From the NCBI RefSeq assembly GCF_040549485.1, contig NZ_JBEPTK010000006.1, forward strand, positions 186,001 through 250,000: DNA of 64,000 nucleotides, given 5' to 3'. The position numbers and the translations under genes are program-made. A model generated the notes under the pieces. It did not search any database, was not told where the DNA came from, and saw nothing but the letters and a program-made list of their open reading frames with translations. Positions 18,166-28,303 of the stretch are shown one piece after another (position 1 is the first letter of the stretch; each line of letters begins with the position of its first letter). The stretch is from Constrictibacter sp. MBR-5 (GTDB lineage: Bacteria > Pseudomonadota > Alphaproteobacteria > JAJUGE01).

Positions 18166-19306
18166 CCCACAGGTTGGCCTTGCGCTCGAAGCCGATGCCG
18201 GGTGCGTCAGGCAATCCCACCATGCCGTCCTCCACCGCCACGTCGTCGGCGAAGCCGCCGAAGGGCTGGAAGACGTCCGGGTAGCTCTCGTTGCCGCCGA
18301 GGCCGAGGCCGGCGGCGATGTTGAGGGCGAACTGGTGGCCGCCGTGCGGGATGCAGCGCCGCGCCGACCAGCCGTTCTCCTCCAGCATGGCCAGCGTGCG
18401 CCGGTACTCGACGAGACCGTAGCTGAGCGCCGGGTCGAACTGCAGGATGTCGCGGTCCGGCCGCATGCCGCCGTAGCGGATCAGGTTGCGGGCGTCCTGC
18501 ATCGAGAACAGGTTCTCGCCGGTCGCCATCGTGCCCGGATAATGCTTCGCCAGCTCCGCCTGGAGAGCGAAGTCGAGCGGGTCCCCGGCTTCCTCGTACC
18601 AGCGCAGGTCGTACGGCCGGAGCATTTCGGCATAGGCGATCGCGGTGGGAAGATCGTAGCGGCCGTTCGCGTCGACGGCGAGCGCCTGCCCGCTGCCGAC
18701 GACCTCCAGCACCGCCTCGATCCGCCGGCGGTCCTCGTCGATGTCGCCGCCGCCGATCTTCATCTTCACGGTGCTGTAGCCCATGCCGAGATAGCGCTTC
18801 ATCTCGGCCTGCAGGGCGCCGTCGTCCTTGCCGGGATAGTAGTAGCCACCGGCGGCATAGACGAAGACGCGCTCGTCCGCCTGCCCGCCGCGATAGGTGT
18901 CGGCGAGGTGGCGGTAGAGCGGCTTGCCCGCGATCTTCGCGACCGCGTCCCAGACGGCCATGTCGATGACGCCGACCGCGACGGACCGGTCGCCGTGGCC
19001 GCCCGGCTTCTCGTTCGCCATCAGCACGGCCCAGATCTTCTCCGGGTCGAGATTGTCGCCCGCCTCGTTCACCAGCGTCTTCGGGTCGGCCGCCTTCAGC
19101 CGCGGCAGGAACCGCTCGCGCAGCAGCCCGCCCTGGGCATAGCGTCCGTTGGAGTTGAAGCCGTAGCCGACGACGTGCTCGCCGTCGCGGACCGCGTCGG
19201 TGACGACAGCCACGACGCTGCAGGTCATCTGGCTGAAGTCGATGAAGGCGTTCCGGATCTCCGACTTGATGGGGACGGTCTTCTCGACCACGTCGACGAT
19301 GCGCAT
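18143..19306 (-). CDS. tarD: D(-)-tartrate dehydratase-like enolase superfamily enzyme
   Basis: This 387-aa enolase-superfamily enzyme closely follows the pattern of characterised D-tartrate dehydratase from Bradyrhizobium, including the N-terminus MRIVDVVEKTVPIKSEIRNAF and the NEKPGGHGDRSVAVG block. Visible catalytic features are the KxK motif in STVKMKIGGG, metal ligands in VDANGR, YEEAGDP and GENLFS, and a His in IPHGGHQF. It would dehydrate D-tartrate to oxaloacetate. Only the last 387 residues of the very long minus-strand frame are the gene; start 19306. It is divergent from the SUF regulator. Confidence 0.9.
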   Translation of the reverse strand: MRIVDVVEKTVPIKSEIRNAFIDFSQMTCSVVAVVTDAVRDGEHVVGYGFNSNGRYAQGGLLRERFLPRLKAADPKTLVNEAGDNLDPEKIWAVLMANEKPGGHGDRSVAVGVIDMAVWDAVAKIAGKPLYRHLADTYRGGQADERVFVYAAGGYYYPGKDDGALQAEMKRYLGMGYSTVKMKIGGGDIDEDRRRIEAVLEVVGSGQALAVDANGRYDLPTAIAYAEMLRPYDLRWYEEAGDPLDFALQAELAKHYPGTMATGENLFSMQDARNLIRYGGMRPDRDILQFDPALSYGLVEYRRTLAMLEENGWSARRCIPHGGHQFALNIAAGLGLGGNESYPDVFQPFGGFADDVAVEDGMVGLPDAPGIGFERKANLWAVLRTLA

Positions 19307-19410
19307 CTCTTTACTTCCCCGCTGCGTTCCCGGCTGCCGTGCGGGCACTCTACGCATCCTGGAACCGTTCAAAAAGGCGCTTGAAAGCGGCCCCGTTCCG
19401 GTCCAATTAC

Positions 19411-19435
19411 AAACCGTACGCGAGTGGTACGGTTT
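19411..19435. promoter_or_regulatory. 25-bp palindrome, candidate operator of the SUF Rrf2 regulator
   Basis: AAACCGTAC (19411-19419) and GTACGGTTT (19427-19435) are perfect 9-bp arms around a 7-bp centre, 19 bp before the regulator start and 105 bp before tarD. Known Rrf2-family operators such as the IscR type 1 site are also about 25 bp and palindromic. It probably mediates autoregulation of suf and perhaps tarD; the binder is inferred. Confidence 0.6.
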
Positions 19436-19453
19436 TGCCGACACGGGTATGAC

Positions 19454-19915
19454 ATGCTGCGACTGAGCAAGATGAACGACTATGCGGTGGTGGTGCTGGG
19501 CCAGATGGCCGCGCGCCCCGGCGCGGTCGTGACCGCACCGGACGTGGCCGAGGCGACGGGTCTCGCGGCGTCCACCGTCAGCCAGGTCCTGAAGCGTCTG
19601 GCGCACGGACAGTTGGTGGCCTCCCACCGCGGCGCGCACGGCGGCTATTCCCTGGCGCGCAGCCCGGCGGACATCTCGGTGGCCGACCTGGTCGAGGCGC
19701 TGGAGGGGCCGGTGGCACTGACCGCCTGCGTCGACGGTGCCGAGGGCAGTTGCGGCGTCGAGGCGGTTTGCCCGATGCGCGGCGGCTGGGACCGGGTCAA
19801 CACCGCGATCCGCGCGGCGCTGGACTCGGTCACGCTGGCCGACATGCTGACGCCGTATGCACGTAGCGGTGCGACGGGTATATCCGGGGAGCCGCGCGAC
19901 AGGCTGAACGCCTAG
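19454..19915 (+). CDS. Rrf2 family SUF operon regulator
   Basis: This 153-aa winged-helix regulator probably senses Fe-S status and controls the suf genes behind it. The N-terminal HTH reads MLRLSKMNDYAVVVLGQMA, with the recognition helix in ATGLAASTVSQVLKRLA, and HGGYSLAR is the wing. Three Cys (TACVDG...SCGVEAVCPM, C-x7-C-x5-C) are placed like the cluster ligands of IscR-type proteins. Start at 19454. It is the first gene of sufBCDSUTA, 66 bp ahead of sufB, and lies next to a palindromic operator candidate. Confidence 0.92.
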   Translation: MLRLSKMNDYAVVVLGQMAARPGAVVTAPDVAEATGLAASTVSQVLKRLAHGQLVASHRGAHGGYSLARSPADISVADLVEALEGPVALTACVDGAEGSCGVEAVCPMRGGWDRVNTAIRAALDSVTLADMLTPYARSGATGISGEPRDRLNA

Positions 19916-19981
19916 CCGCGGGGCACGCCGTATCGGACGACGGGTCGACGACAGGTTTACGCAGAGGATCGGGCGAGAGCT

Positions 19982-21448
19982 ATGAGCGCCAGCGTTGAGA
20001 CGATCGAGCAGGTCCGCTCGATGGCGGAGCAGAAGTACAAGTACGGCTTCGTCACCGACATCGAATCGGACACCGCGCCGAAGGGGCTGAGCGAGGACAC
20101 TGTCCGGTTCATCTCGGCGAAGAAGAACGAGCCGGAATGGCTGCTCGAATGGCGGCTGAAGGCGTTTCGCCATTGGGTGAAGCAGGCGAAGAACGAGGGC
20201 GAGCCGACCTGGGCAAAGCTCGACTTCGCGCCGATCGACTATCAGGACGCCTACTACTATTCGGCGCCGAAGGCGAAGGACGGCCCGAAGAGCCTCGACG
20301 AGGTCGACCCGGAGCTGCTGAAGACCTACGAGAAGCTGGGCATCCCGCTGCGCGAGCAGGAGATGCTGGCCGGCGTCGCGGTCGACGCGGTGTTCGACAG
20401 CGTGTCGGTGGCGACGACCTTCAAGAAGAAGCTGGAAGACGTCGGCGTCATCTTCTGTTCGATCTCCGAGGCGGTGCAGAAGCACCCGGAGCTGGTGCGG
20501 AAATATCTCGGCACCGTGGTGCCGTACAGCGACAACTTCTTCGCGACGCTGAACTCTGCGGTCTTCACCGACGGGTCGTTCGTCTACATCCCGAAGGGCG
20601 TGCGCTGCCCGATGGAGCTGTCGACCTACTTCCGGATCAATGCGGCGAACACCGGGCAGTTCGAGCGGACGCTGATCATCGCCGACGCCGACTCCTACGT
20701 CAGCTACCTGGAGGGCTGCACCGCGCCGATGCGCGACGAGAACCAGCTGCATGCGGCGGTGGTCGAACTGATCGCGCTGGACGACGCCGAGATCAAGTAC
20801 TCGACCGTCCAGAACTGGTATCCGGGCGACGAGAACGGCGTCGGCGGCATCTACAATTTCGTCACCAAACGCGGCGCCTGCCGCGGCCGCAACTCCAAGA
20901 TCGCCTGGACCCAGGTCGAGACGGGATCGGCGATCACCTGGAAGTATCCGTCCTGCATCCTGCAGGGCGACAATTCGGTGGGTGAGTTCTACTCGATCGC
21001 CATCACGAACAACATGCAGCAGGCCGATACCGGCACGAAGATGATCCACCTGGGCAAGAACACCCGCTCGCGGATCATCTCCAAGGGCATTTCGGCCGGC
21101 CGCGCGCAGAACACCTATCGCGGCTTGGTGCGGGTCGCACCGAAGGCGCAGGGTGCGCGCAACTACACCCAGTGCGACAGCCTGCTGATCGGCGACAAGT
21201 GCGGCGCGCACACCTTCCCGTACATCGAGAGCCAGAACCGGTCGGCGCGGGTCGAGCACGAGGCGACCACTTCGAAGATCAGCGAGGACCAGCTCTTCTA
21301 CTGCCGCCAGCGCGGCATCGCCGAGGAAGACGCCGTCTCGCTGATCGTCAACGGCTTCTGCCGCGAGGTGCTGCAGCAGCTGCCGATGGAGTTCGCGGTC
21401 GAGGCGCAGAAGCTCGTCGGGATCAGCCTGGAGGGCAGCGTCGGCTGA
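19982..21448 (+). CDS. sufB: Fe-S cluster scaffold subunit SufB
   Basis: SufB is the main scaffold of the SufBCD complex, receiving sulfur and building Fe-S clusters. The 488-aa product shows the beta-helix core with [41 protein letters not shown]-type sequence, EGCTAP, KYPSC and the C-terminal [22 protein letters not shown], which includes the conserved Cys near 440. Length is normal. The ATG at 19982 follows GGGCGAGAG. It is the first structural gene of the operon and is separated from sufC by a strong hairpin. Confidence 0.97.
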   Translation: MSASVETIEQVRSMAEQKYKYGFVTDIESDTAPKGLSEDTVRFISAKKNEPEWLLEWRLKAFRHWVKQAKNEGEPTWAKLDFAPIDYQDAYYYSAPKAKDGPKSLDEVDPELLKTYEKLGIPLREQEMLAGVAVDAVFDSVSVATTFKKKLEDVGVIFCSISEAVQKHPELVRKYLGTVVPYSDNFFATLNSAVFTDGSFVYIPKGVRCPMELSTYFRINAANTGQFERTLIIADADSYVSYLEGCTAPMRDENQLHAAVVELIALDDAEIKYSTVQNWYPGDENGVGGIYNFVTKRGACRGRNSKIAWTQVETGSAITWKYPSCILQGDNSVGEFYSIAITNNMQQADTGTKMIHLGKNTRSRIISKGISAGRAQNTYRGLVRVAPKAQGARNYTQCDSLLIGDKCGAHTFPYIESQNRSARVEHEATTSKISEDQLFYCRQRGIAEEDAVSLIVNGFCREVLQQLPMEFAVEAQKLVGISLEGSVG

Positions 21449-21479
21449 CGCCCGCGCCCTCCTCTCACAGCCAACCACC

Positions 21480-21502
21480 CTTCCCCGGCCCGGCCGGGGA
21501 AG
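21480..21502 (+). other. Stem-loop between sufB and sufC
   Basis: CTTCCCCGG (21480-21488) and CCGGGGAAG (21494-21502) form a 9-bp stem with a 5-base loop, 29 bp before the sufC start. With no T tract it could stabilise or process the mRNA between sufB and sufC. Confidence 0.55.
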
Positions 21503-21530
21503 CGCCGCCGCAACAGGTGGAACGGAAACG

Positions 21531-22280
<750 letters not shown>

Positions 22281-22329
22281 TCGGGCGCGCGAGGCCTCCG
22301 CAGCGACTGCCGACCCGCAACGGACGAAT

Positions 22330-23679
22330 ATGATGAGCCAACAGCCAGTCACATCCACGGCGGCCGCCGCTCCCGGTACGGAAGCGTTCGCCGAACAGTT
22401 CGCGGCCCTGAAGGACCGCCTGCCCGGCGCCGGCGCGCCCGCGGTCGCGGCGCTGCGCGAGGCCGGCCTGAAGCGGTTCTCGTCGGTCGGCTGGCCGCAC
22501 AACAAGATCGAGGCGTGGAAGTACACGACCCTGCGTCCGCTGGGCGGGATCGGCTTCTCCGCTGCGGCCGTTGAGTTGGGTGCGTCCGTCCAGGACGCGC
22601 CGCGCAGCCTGTTCTCCGAGACGGCGGCGCGGGTCGTGCTGGTCAACGGCCATGTCCGCCGCGACCTGTCGCAGCTGGACGGCCTGCCGCGCGGCGTATC
22701 GCTGCGCACGCTGGCCGACGTGCTGCGCGACGACCCGGCGCTGCTGGACGGCATGATGGCGCCGTCGGCGGAAGACCCCGAGCAGCCGATGGCCGCCCTC
22801 AACCTCGCGCTGATGAGCGACGGCGTGGTGCTGGTCGTCGAACCGGGTGCCGCGGTCGAGGCGCCGATCGAGGTGATGCACCTGATCGTTCCCGGCGACG
22901 CCGCACCGGCGGTGCACGTCCGTTCCGCCGTGATCGTGCGCGACGGCGGCCGGGCGACGCTGGCCGAGCGGCACATCGCGCTGGACGGCGGTGCCTATCT
23001 GGCCAACGGCGCCACCGACATCGTCGTCGAACAGGGTGGGACGCTGCTGCACGTCAAGGTGCAATCAGAGTCGGTCGACGCCTATCACCTGCACGCCAAC
23101 CGCGTGCGCATCGCCCAGGACGCCCGCTATCACAGCGTCGTCCTGTCCCGGGGTGCCAAGCTGGCCCGCAACCAGATCGACGCGGTGATCGAGGGTACGG
23201 GCGCCGAGTGCCTGCTGGACGGCATCTATGCCGGCAGCGGGAAACAGCTGCTCGACCATTCGAGCCTGATCGAGCACGCCGCGCCGCACGCCCGGTCCCG
23301 GCAGGTCTATCACGGCGTGCTCGACGACCAGTCGCGAGGCGTCTTCCAGGGCAAGATCATCGTCCGCCAGCCGGCGCAAAAGACCGACGGGCACCAGCTC
23401 AACCGGGCGCTGCTGCTCTCCGAGGGTGCCGAGATCGACGCCAAGCCGGCGCTCGAGATCTATGCCGACGACGTGAAGTGCAGCCACGGCTCGACCGCCG
23501 GGGACATCGACGCCGACGCACTCTTCTATCTGCGTGCCCGCGGCATCCCCGAGGCCGAGGCCCGCGGACTGCTGGTCGGCGCGTTCCTGGACGAAGTGCT
23601 GGAGCACCTGCCGGAAGGGCCTGTCCGCACCGCGCTTTCGGACGAGGTGCGCTCCTGGCATACCGGAGGCCGGCCATGA
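22330..23679 (+). CDS. sufD: Fe-S cluster assembly protein SufD
   Basis: SufD pairs with SufB and SufC and helps iron entry. The 449-aa product contains the N-terminal SufD helix region (WPHNKIEAWKYTTLRPL), the beta-helix core (VYHGVLDDQSRGVFQGKI and VRQPAQKTDGHQLNRALLLS) and the conserved His in KCSHGSTAGDID that contributes to the SufB-SufD interface. The start is ATG 22330 or 22333. The stop overlaps the sufS start in ATGA, indicating coupling. Confidence 0.96.
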   Translation: MMSQQPVTSTAAAAPGTEAFAEQFAALKDRLPGAGAPAVAALREAGLKRFSSVGWPHNKIEAWKYTTLRPLGGIGFSAAAVELGASVQDAPRSLFSETAARVVLVNGHVRRDLSQLDGLPRGVSLRTLADVLRDDPALLDGMMAPSAEDPEQPMAALNLALMSDGVVLVVEPGAAVEAPIEVMHLIVPGDAAPAVHVRSAVIVRDGGRATLAERHIALDGGAYLANGATDIVVEQGGTLLHVKVQSESVDAYHLHANRVRIAQDARYHSVVLSRGAKLARNQIDAVIEGTGAECLLDGIYAGSGKQLLDHSSLIEHAAPHARSRQVYHGVLDDQSRGVFQGKIIVRQPAQKTDGHQLNRALLLSEGAEIDAKPALEIYADDVKCSHGSTAGDIDADALFYLRARGIPEAEARGLLVGAFLDEVLEHLPEGPVRTALSDEVRSWHTGGRP

Positions 23680-24941
23680 CGCTTTCGCAGCCTCTGGCCG
23701 CCGCCCGGACGGACGCGCGCCCGAACTTCGACGTGGAGCGCGTCCGCGAGGACTTTCCGATCCTGGCGCGGCCCGTCCATGGCAAGCGCCTCGCCTTCCT
23801 CGACAGCGGCGCCAGCGCGCAGAAGCCGCGGCAGGTCATCGAGGCGATGCGCGCCGCCTACGAGGAGACCTATGCGAACGTCCATCGGGGCGTGTACTTC
23901 CTCAGCCAGCGCAGCACGGACCTGTTCGAGGGCGCGCGGGAAAAGGTCGGCCGCTTCCTGAATGCGCCGTCGCACGAGAACATCGTCTTCACGCGCAACA
24001 CGACCGAGGCGATCAACCTCGTCGCGGCGAGTTGGGGCCGGACGTTCCTGCGAGAGGGCGACGAGGTGATCATCTCGGCGCTGGAGCACCATGCCAACAT
24101 CGTGCCCTGGCACCTGCTGAAGCGCGAGAAGGGCATCGTCCTGAAGATCGCGCCGATCGACGACGACGGGAATTTCCTGCTCGACGCCTTCGCCGACCTG
24201 CTGACCGATCGCACCCGCCTCGTCTCGATCACGCACATCTCGAACGCGATCGGGACGATCGTGCCGGTCGCCGAGGTGATCCGCCTCGCCCATGCGCGCG
24301 GCGTGCCGGTGCTGGTCGACGGCAGTCAGGCGGCGCCGCACATCAACGTCGACGTACAGGCGCTGGACGCGGATTTCTACGCCTTCACCGGCCATAAGGT
24401 GTACGGCCCGACCGGCATCGGCGTCCTCTACGGCAAGAGCGACCTGCTGGCCTCGATGCCGCCCTACCAGGGCGGCGGCGACATGATCGAGACGGTGACC
24501 GAGCAGGAATCGACCTTCAAGGATCCGCCGTTCCGCTTCGAGGCGGGAACGCCGGCGATCGTCGAGGCGATCGGACTGGGTGCCGCGATCGACTATGTCG
24601 AGGCGCTCGGCTGGGACAACCTGCACGCGCACGAGCGCGACCTGTCCGCCTACATGGCGCAGCGGCTGGGTACGGTCGAAGGGCTCACAGTGGTCGGCAA
24701 TGCACGCGAGAAGGCCGGAATCACGTCCTTCGTCATGGAATGCGCGCACCCGCACGACATGGGCACGATCCTCGACCGCGCCGGGGTCGCGGTGCGCGCC
24801 GGGCATCATTGCGCCCAGCCGCTGATGGAGCGTTACGACGTGGCGGCGACGGTGCGCGCTTCGCTCGGCCTCTACAACAACCGTGCTGACGTCGACCAGC
24901 TGGTCGAGGGACTGCAGCAGGTTCGGGAGATCTTCGGCTGA
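23676..24941 (+). CDS. sufS: Group II cysteine desulfurase SufS
   Basis: SufS takes sulfur from cysteine using PLP and hands it on for cluster assembly. The 421-aa product has the PLP-binding ALEHHANIVPW, the lysine in FTGHKVYGPTGIGVLYG and the catalytic Cys in VRAGHHCAQPLMERY. The short Cys loop is typical of group II enzymes. Start ATG 23676 overlaps sufD by 4 bp. The next gene encodes SufU, the usual partner that accepts sulfur from this kind of desulfurase. Confidence 0.97.
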   Translation: MTLSQPLAAARTDARPNFDVERVREDFPILARPVHGKRLAFLDSGASAQKPRQVIEAMRAAYEETYANVHRGVYFLSQRSTDLFEGAREKVGRFLNAPSHENIVFTRNTTEAINLVAASWGRTFLREGDEVIISALEHHANIVPWHLLKREKGIVLKIAPIDDDGNFLLDAFADLLTDRTRLVSITHISNAIGTIVPVAEVIRLAHARGVPVLVDGSQAAPHINVDVQALDADFYAFTGHKVYGPTGIGVLYGKSDLLASMPPYQGGGDMIETVTEQESTFKDPPFRFEAGTPAIVEAIGLGAAIDYVEALGWDNLHAHERDLSAYMAQRLGTVEGLTVVGNAREKAGITSFVMECAHPHDMGTILDRAGVAVRAGHHCAQPLMERYDVAATVRASLGLYNNRADVDQLVEGLQQVREIFG

Positions 24942-25408
24942 TGGACGATCTGCGCGAACTGTACCAGGAAGTGATCCTGGACCACGGCAAGCATCCGCGG
25001 AACAAGCGCCACCCGGAGCATGTGACGCATGCGGCGCACGGCAACAATCCGCTCTGCGGCGACAAGGTCACGATCTACCTCGTGATCGGCGAGGGCGACC
25101 GCATCGAGGACGTCGCCTTCGAGGGGCGCGGTTGCGCCATATCGACGGCCTCGGCGTCGCTAATGACCGAGATCGTCAAGGGGAAGACCGAGGCCGAGGC
25201 GCGGGCGCTGTTCGAGCGCTTCCACGCCATGTGCACCGACGATTCCTACGTCTCCGCCGGCGACGACGAGATCGACCCCGAATCGATGGACCGCCTGCAG
25301 GTCATGGCCGGCATTCGGCAGTTCCCGATGCGGGTGAAGTGCGCCACCCTGCCCTGGCATACGCTGACTGCGGCGATGGCGGGCAAGGAAAAGGCCTCCA
25401 CGGAGTGA
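24941..25408 (+). CDS. sufU: Sulfur-transfer protein SufU
   Basis: A 155-aa IscU-fold protein of the SufU branch. The three conserved cysteines are in NPLCGDK, GRGCAISTASASLM and VKCATLPWHTL. The insertion between the second and third Cys is typical of zinc-binding SufU proteins, which accept sulfur from SufS rather than hold clusters. The ATG overlaps the sufS stop by one base. This SufS-SufU pairing is well known in Gram-positives and found in some other bacteria. Confidence 0.94.
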   Translation: MDDLRELYQEVILDHGKHPRNKRHPEHVTHAAHGNNPLCGDKVTIYLVIGEGDRIEDVAFEGRGCAISTASASLMTEIVKGKTEAEARALFERFHAMCTDDSYVSAGDDEIDPESMDRLQVMAGIRQFPMRVKCATLPWHTLTAAMAGKEKASTE

Positions 25409-25415
25409 TGCGGTG

Positions 25416-25829
25416 ATGGACAGCGACGCACTGCGCGACTTCATGCCGACCGGCGCCTCGAGCGGTGCCGGCGACGACGGCGAGTTCCGCGCCCATGCCG
25501 GGGCTCCGCTGGAGCCGGGCGAGGCCGTGGCAGACCGCGAGGCAGTCATCGCCGCGCTGAAGACCGTGCACGACCCGGAAATTCCGGTGAACATCTACGA
25601 CCTGGGCCTGATCTACGAACTCGACATCGCCGAGGACGGCTCCGCGCAGATCGAGATGACGCTGACCGCGCCCGGCTGCCCCGTGGCCGGCGAGATGCCG
25701 GGCATGGTCGCCGGCGCCGTCGCAGGCGTGCAGGGCATCGGGCAGGTCGACGTCACGCTGACCTTCGATCCGCCATGGACGCCGGAGCGCATGTCCGAAG
25801 AGGCACGCGTCGCCTTGGACATGTGGTGA
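25416..25829 (+). CDS. sufT: SUF system protein SufT (DUF59 / MIP18 family)
   Basis: A 137-aa protein with a DUF59 domain: HDPEIPVNIYDLGLIYELDI, then TLTAPGCPVAGEMPGMV with the conserved Cys, and TFDPPWTPERMSEEAR. SufT-type proteins help Fe-S cluster maturation. About 45 N-terminal residues before the domain are low-complexity Gly/Ala/Asp sequence and may be flexible. Start is ATG 25416 (a GTG lies one codon earlier). It is 7 bp after sufU. Confidence 0.93.
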   Translation: MDSDALRDFMPTGASSGAGDDGEFRAHAGAPLEPGEAVADREAVIAALKTVHDPEIPVNIYDLGLIYELDIAEDGSAQIEMTLTAPGCPVAGEMPGMVAGAVAGVQGIGQVDVTLTFDPPWTPERMSEEARVALDMW

Positions 25830-25890
25830 CGCGTCCTCATATCCTCTGAAGCAGCACCGCTGCGCGTAACCGAACCAACGGGAAGCTGAG

Positions 25891-26229
25891 ATGGACCGAC
25901 CGCCCGTCATCACTCTCACCGATGCCGCCGTCGACCGCGTGAAGGCGCTGATGTCGAGGACCACCGACCCGGTCCTCGGCCTGCGCATCGGCGTGAAGAC
26001 CAAAGGCTGCTCCGGCATGAGCTATTCGGTCGAGTACGCCAAGGAGCAGAAGCGCTTCGAGGACAAGGTCGAGCAGAAGGGCGTCACGCTCTTCATCGAC
26101 CCGACGGCGGTGATGTTCATCGTCGGGTCGGAGATGGATTACGTCGAGGACAAGTTCGAATCCGGCTTCGTCTTCCGCAATCCGAACGAGAAGGGCCGTT
26201 GCGGCTGCGGCGAATCCTTCCACGTCTGA
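25891..26229 (+). CDS. sufA: A-type Fe-S carrier protein (SufA/IscA family)
   Basis: A 112-aa HesB-fold carrier that accepts clusters from SufBCD and passes them to target enzymes. The three conserved cysteines are in KTKGCSGMSY and GRCGCGESF. Length and spacing are normal. GGGAAGCTGAG precedes the start. It ends the suf set; gmd starts only 15 bp later, so the transcript may run on. Confidence 0.95.
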   Translation: MDRPPVITLTDAAVDRVKALMSRTTDPVLGLRIGVKTKGCSGMSYSVEYAKEQKRFEDKVEQKGVTLFIDPTAVMFIVGSEMDYVEDKFESGFVFRNPNEKGRCGCGESFHV

Positions 26230-26244
26230 TCGCCGACGCCCTCG

Positions 26245-27306
26245 ATGTCGAGGAAGGTCGCCCTGATCACCGGCGCCACCGGACAGGATGGCGCCTATCT
26301 CTCCGAAATCCTTCTCGATCGCGGCTATGAGGTGCACGGGCTGAAGCGGCGGTCGTCGTCGTTCAACACCGGCCGGGTCGACCATCTCTACGTCGACCCG
26401 CACGAGGGCCCGACGCGCTTTCACCTGCACCACGGCGACATGACCGACGCCACCGGCCTGATCCGGCTGGTGCAGGAGGTGCAGCCGACCGAGATCTACA
26501 ATCTCGCGGCGCAGAGCCACGTGCTGGTCAGCTTTGAGACGCCGGAATACACCGCCAACGCCGACGCGCTCGGCACGTTGCGGCTGCTCGAGGCGATCCG
26601 CATCCTGAAGCTCGAGGACCGGGTGCGCTTCTATCAGGCGTCGACCTCGGAGCTCTACGGCAACGCCCGCGCCCCGCAGGACGAGAGCACGCCGTTCCAG
26701 CCGCGCAGCCCCTACGGCGTCGCCAAGCTGTATGCCTACTGGATCACGGTGAACTACCGCGAGGCATACGGCATGCACGCGTCAAACGGCATCCTCTTCA
26801 ACCACGAGAGCCCGATCCGCGGCGAGACCTTCGTCACCCGCAAGATCACCCGTGCCGTCGCCGCTATTACGCATGGGCGGCAGCGCACCCTGTGGCTCGG
26901 CAATCTCGACGCGAAGCGCGATTGGGGCCATGCGCGCGACTATGCCGAAGGCATGGCGCTGATCGCCGCCCAGGACGAACCCGACGACTACGTGCTCGCC
27001 ACCGGCGAGGCACATTCGGTACGCGCCTTCGTCGAGCGCGCGTTCGGCCATGCCGGGCGCCGGATCGTCTGGCAGGGTTCGGGAACGGAAGAGGTCGGCA
27101 GCGACGCGGCGACGGGCGAGACCCTCGTCGCGATCGATCCGCGCTATTTCCGGCCGACCGAGGTGGAGCATCTGGTCGGCGACGCACGCAAGGCGCGCGA
27201 GCGGCTCGGCTGGCGGCCGAAGACGAGCTTCGACGACCTGGTGCGCGAGATGGTCGAGGCCGATCTCGCCGCCGTGGACGCCACCGCGCGTAACGGCCAT
27301 GACTGA
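26245..27306 (+). CDS. gmd: GDP-mannose 4,6-dehydratase
   Basis: Gmd converts GDP-D-mannose to GDP-4-keto-6-deoxymannose, the first step to GDP-fucose and related sugars for surface polysaccharides. The 353-aa extended SDR has [10 protein letters not shown] near the N-terminus, [15 protein letters not shown], the catalytic Ser/Thr in [14 protein letters not shown] as YxxxK, and [17 protein letters not shown]. All are diagnostic of Gmd. It lies 15 bp after sufA and overlaps fcl by 8 bp. Confidence 0.96.
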   Translation: MSRKVALITGATGQDGAYLSEILLDRGYEVHGLKRRSSSFNTGRVDHLYVDPHEGPTRFHLHHGDMTDATGLIRLVQEVQPTEIYNLAAQSHVLVSFETPEYTANADALGTLRLLEAIRILKLEDRVRFYQASTSELYGNARAPQDESTPFQPRSPYGVAKLYAYWITVNYREAYGMHASNGILFNHESPIRGETFVTRKITRAVAAITHGRQRTLWLGNLDAKRDWGHARDYAEGMALIAAQDEPDDYVLATGEAHSVRAFVERAFGHAGRRIVWQGSGTEEVGSDAATGETLVAIDPRYFRPTEVEHLVGDARKARERLGWRPKTSFDDLVREMVEADLAAVDATARNGHD

Positions 27307-28276
27307 GCGCACCTACGACCTGCGCGGCAAACGCGTCTGGGTCGCCGGTCACCGCGGCATGGTCGGCTCGGCCTTGGTGCGACGGCTGGCCGAAACGGGC
27401 TGCGAGATCCTGACCGCGCCGCGCGACCGCGTCGACCTGCGCCGGCAGGTGGAGACCGAGGCCTGGATGGCCGAGGCCCGGCCGCAGGCCGTATTCCTCG
27501 CGGCGGCGCGCGTCGGCGGCATCCTCGCCAACGACAGCCGGCCGGCCGATTTCATCTACGACAACCTGATGATCGAGGCGAACGTCATCGACGCCGCATG
27601 GCGCTGCGGGGTCGAGAAGCTGCTGTTCCTCGGGTCGTCCTGCATCTATCCGCGCGATGCGGCGCAGCCGATCGCCGAGCCGGTACTGCTCTCCGGACCG
27701 CTCGAGCCGACCAACGAATGGTATGCGATCGCCAAGATCGCCGGGATAAAGCTCTGCCAGGCCTATCGCCGCCAGCACGGCGCGAACTTCATCGCCGCCA
27801 TGCCGACCAACCTCTACGGACCCGGCGACACCTACGACCTGGCGGCGTCGCACGTCATCCCGGCACTGATCGCCAAGATGCACCGGGCGCACGAGACGGG
27901 CGCCGCCACGGTCGACATCTGGGGCAGCGGCCGGCCGCGGCGCGAGTTTCTCTATGTCGACGACCTGGCCGACGCCCTCGTCTGGCTGATGGAACGCTAC
28001 GACGGCGAGACCCACGTGAACGTCGGCACGGGCGAAGACCTGAGCATCGCCGATCTCGCGCGCCGGATCGGGGATGTCGTAGGCTTCCGCGGCGACCTGG
28101 CGTTCGATACCACGAAGCCGGACGGCACCCCGCGCAAGCTGCTCGACGTCTCGCGCCTGCGCGACCTCGGCTGGACCGCCACGACGCCGCTCGCCGAGGG
28201 GCTCGCGCGGACCTATGAGGACTTCCGCCGCCGCGGAGCGCCCGGCGTCGCCCGGCCTGACGTCGCCCCGGCCTGA
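27299..28276 (+). CDS. fcl: GDP-L-fucose synthase
   Basis: Fcl epimerises and reduces the Gmd product to GDP-L-fucose. The 325-aa SDR shows [39 protein letters not shown] and [20 protein letters not shown] with the YxxxK pair, and [13 protein letters not shown]. Start ATG 27299 lies within the last codons of gmd, an overlap consistent with coupled translation. With gmd it makes a complete GDP-fucose route. Confidence 0.96.
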   Translation: MTERTYDLRGKRVWVAGHRGMVGSALVRRLAETGCEILTAPRDRVDLRRQVETEAWMAEARPQAVFLAAARVGGILANDSRPADFIYDNLMIEANVIDAAWRCGVEKLLFLGSSCIYPRDAAQPIAEPVLLSGPLEPTNEWYAIAKIAGIKLCQAYRRQHGANFIAAMPTNLYGPGDTYDLAASHVIPALIAKMHRAHETGAATVDIWGSGRPRREFLYVDDLADALVWLMERYDGETHVNVGTGEDLSIADLARRIGDVVGFRGDLAFDTTKPDGTPRKLLDVSRLRDLGWTATTPLAEGLARTYEDFRRRGAPGVARPDVAPA

Positions 28277-28303
28277 CGCCGCCAGAGGAGCCCGGAGGCG
28301 CCG

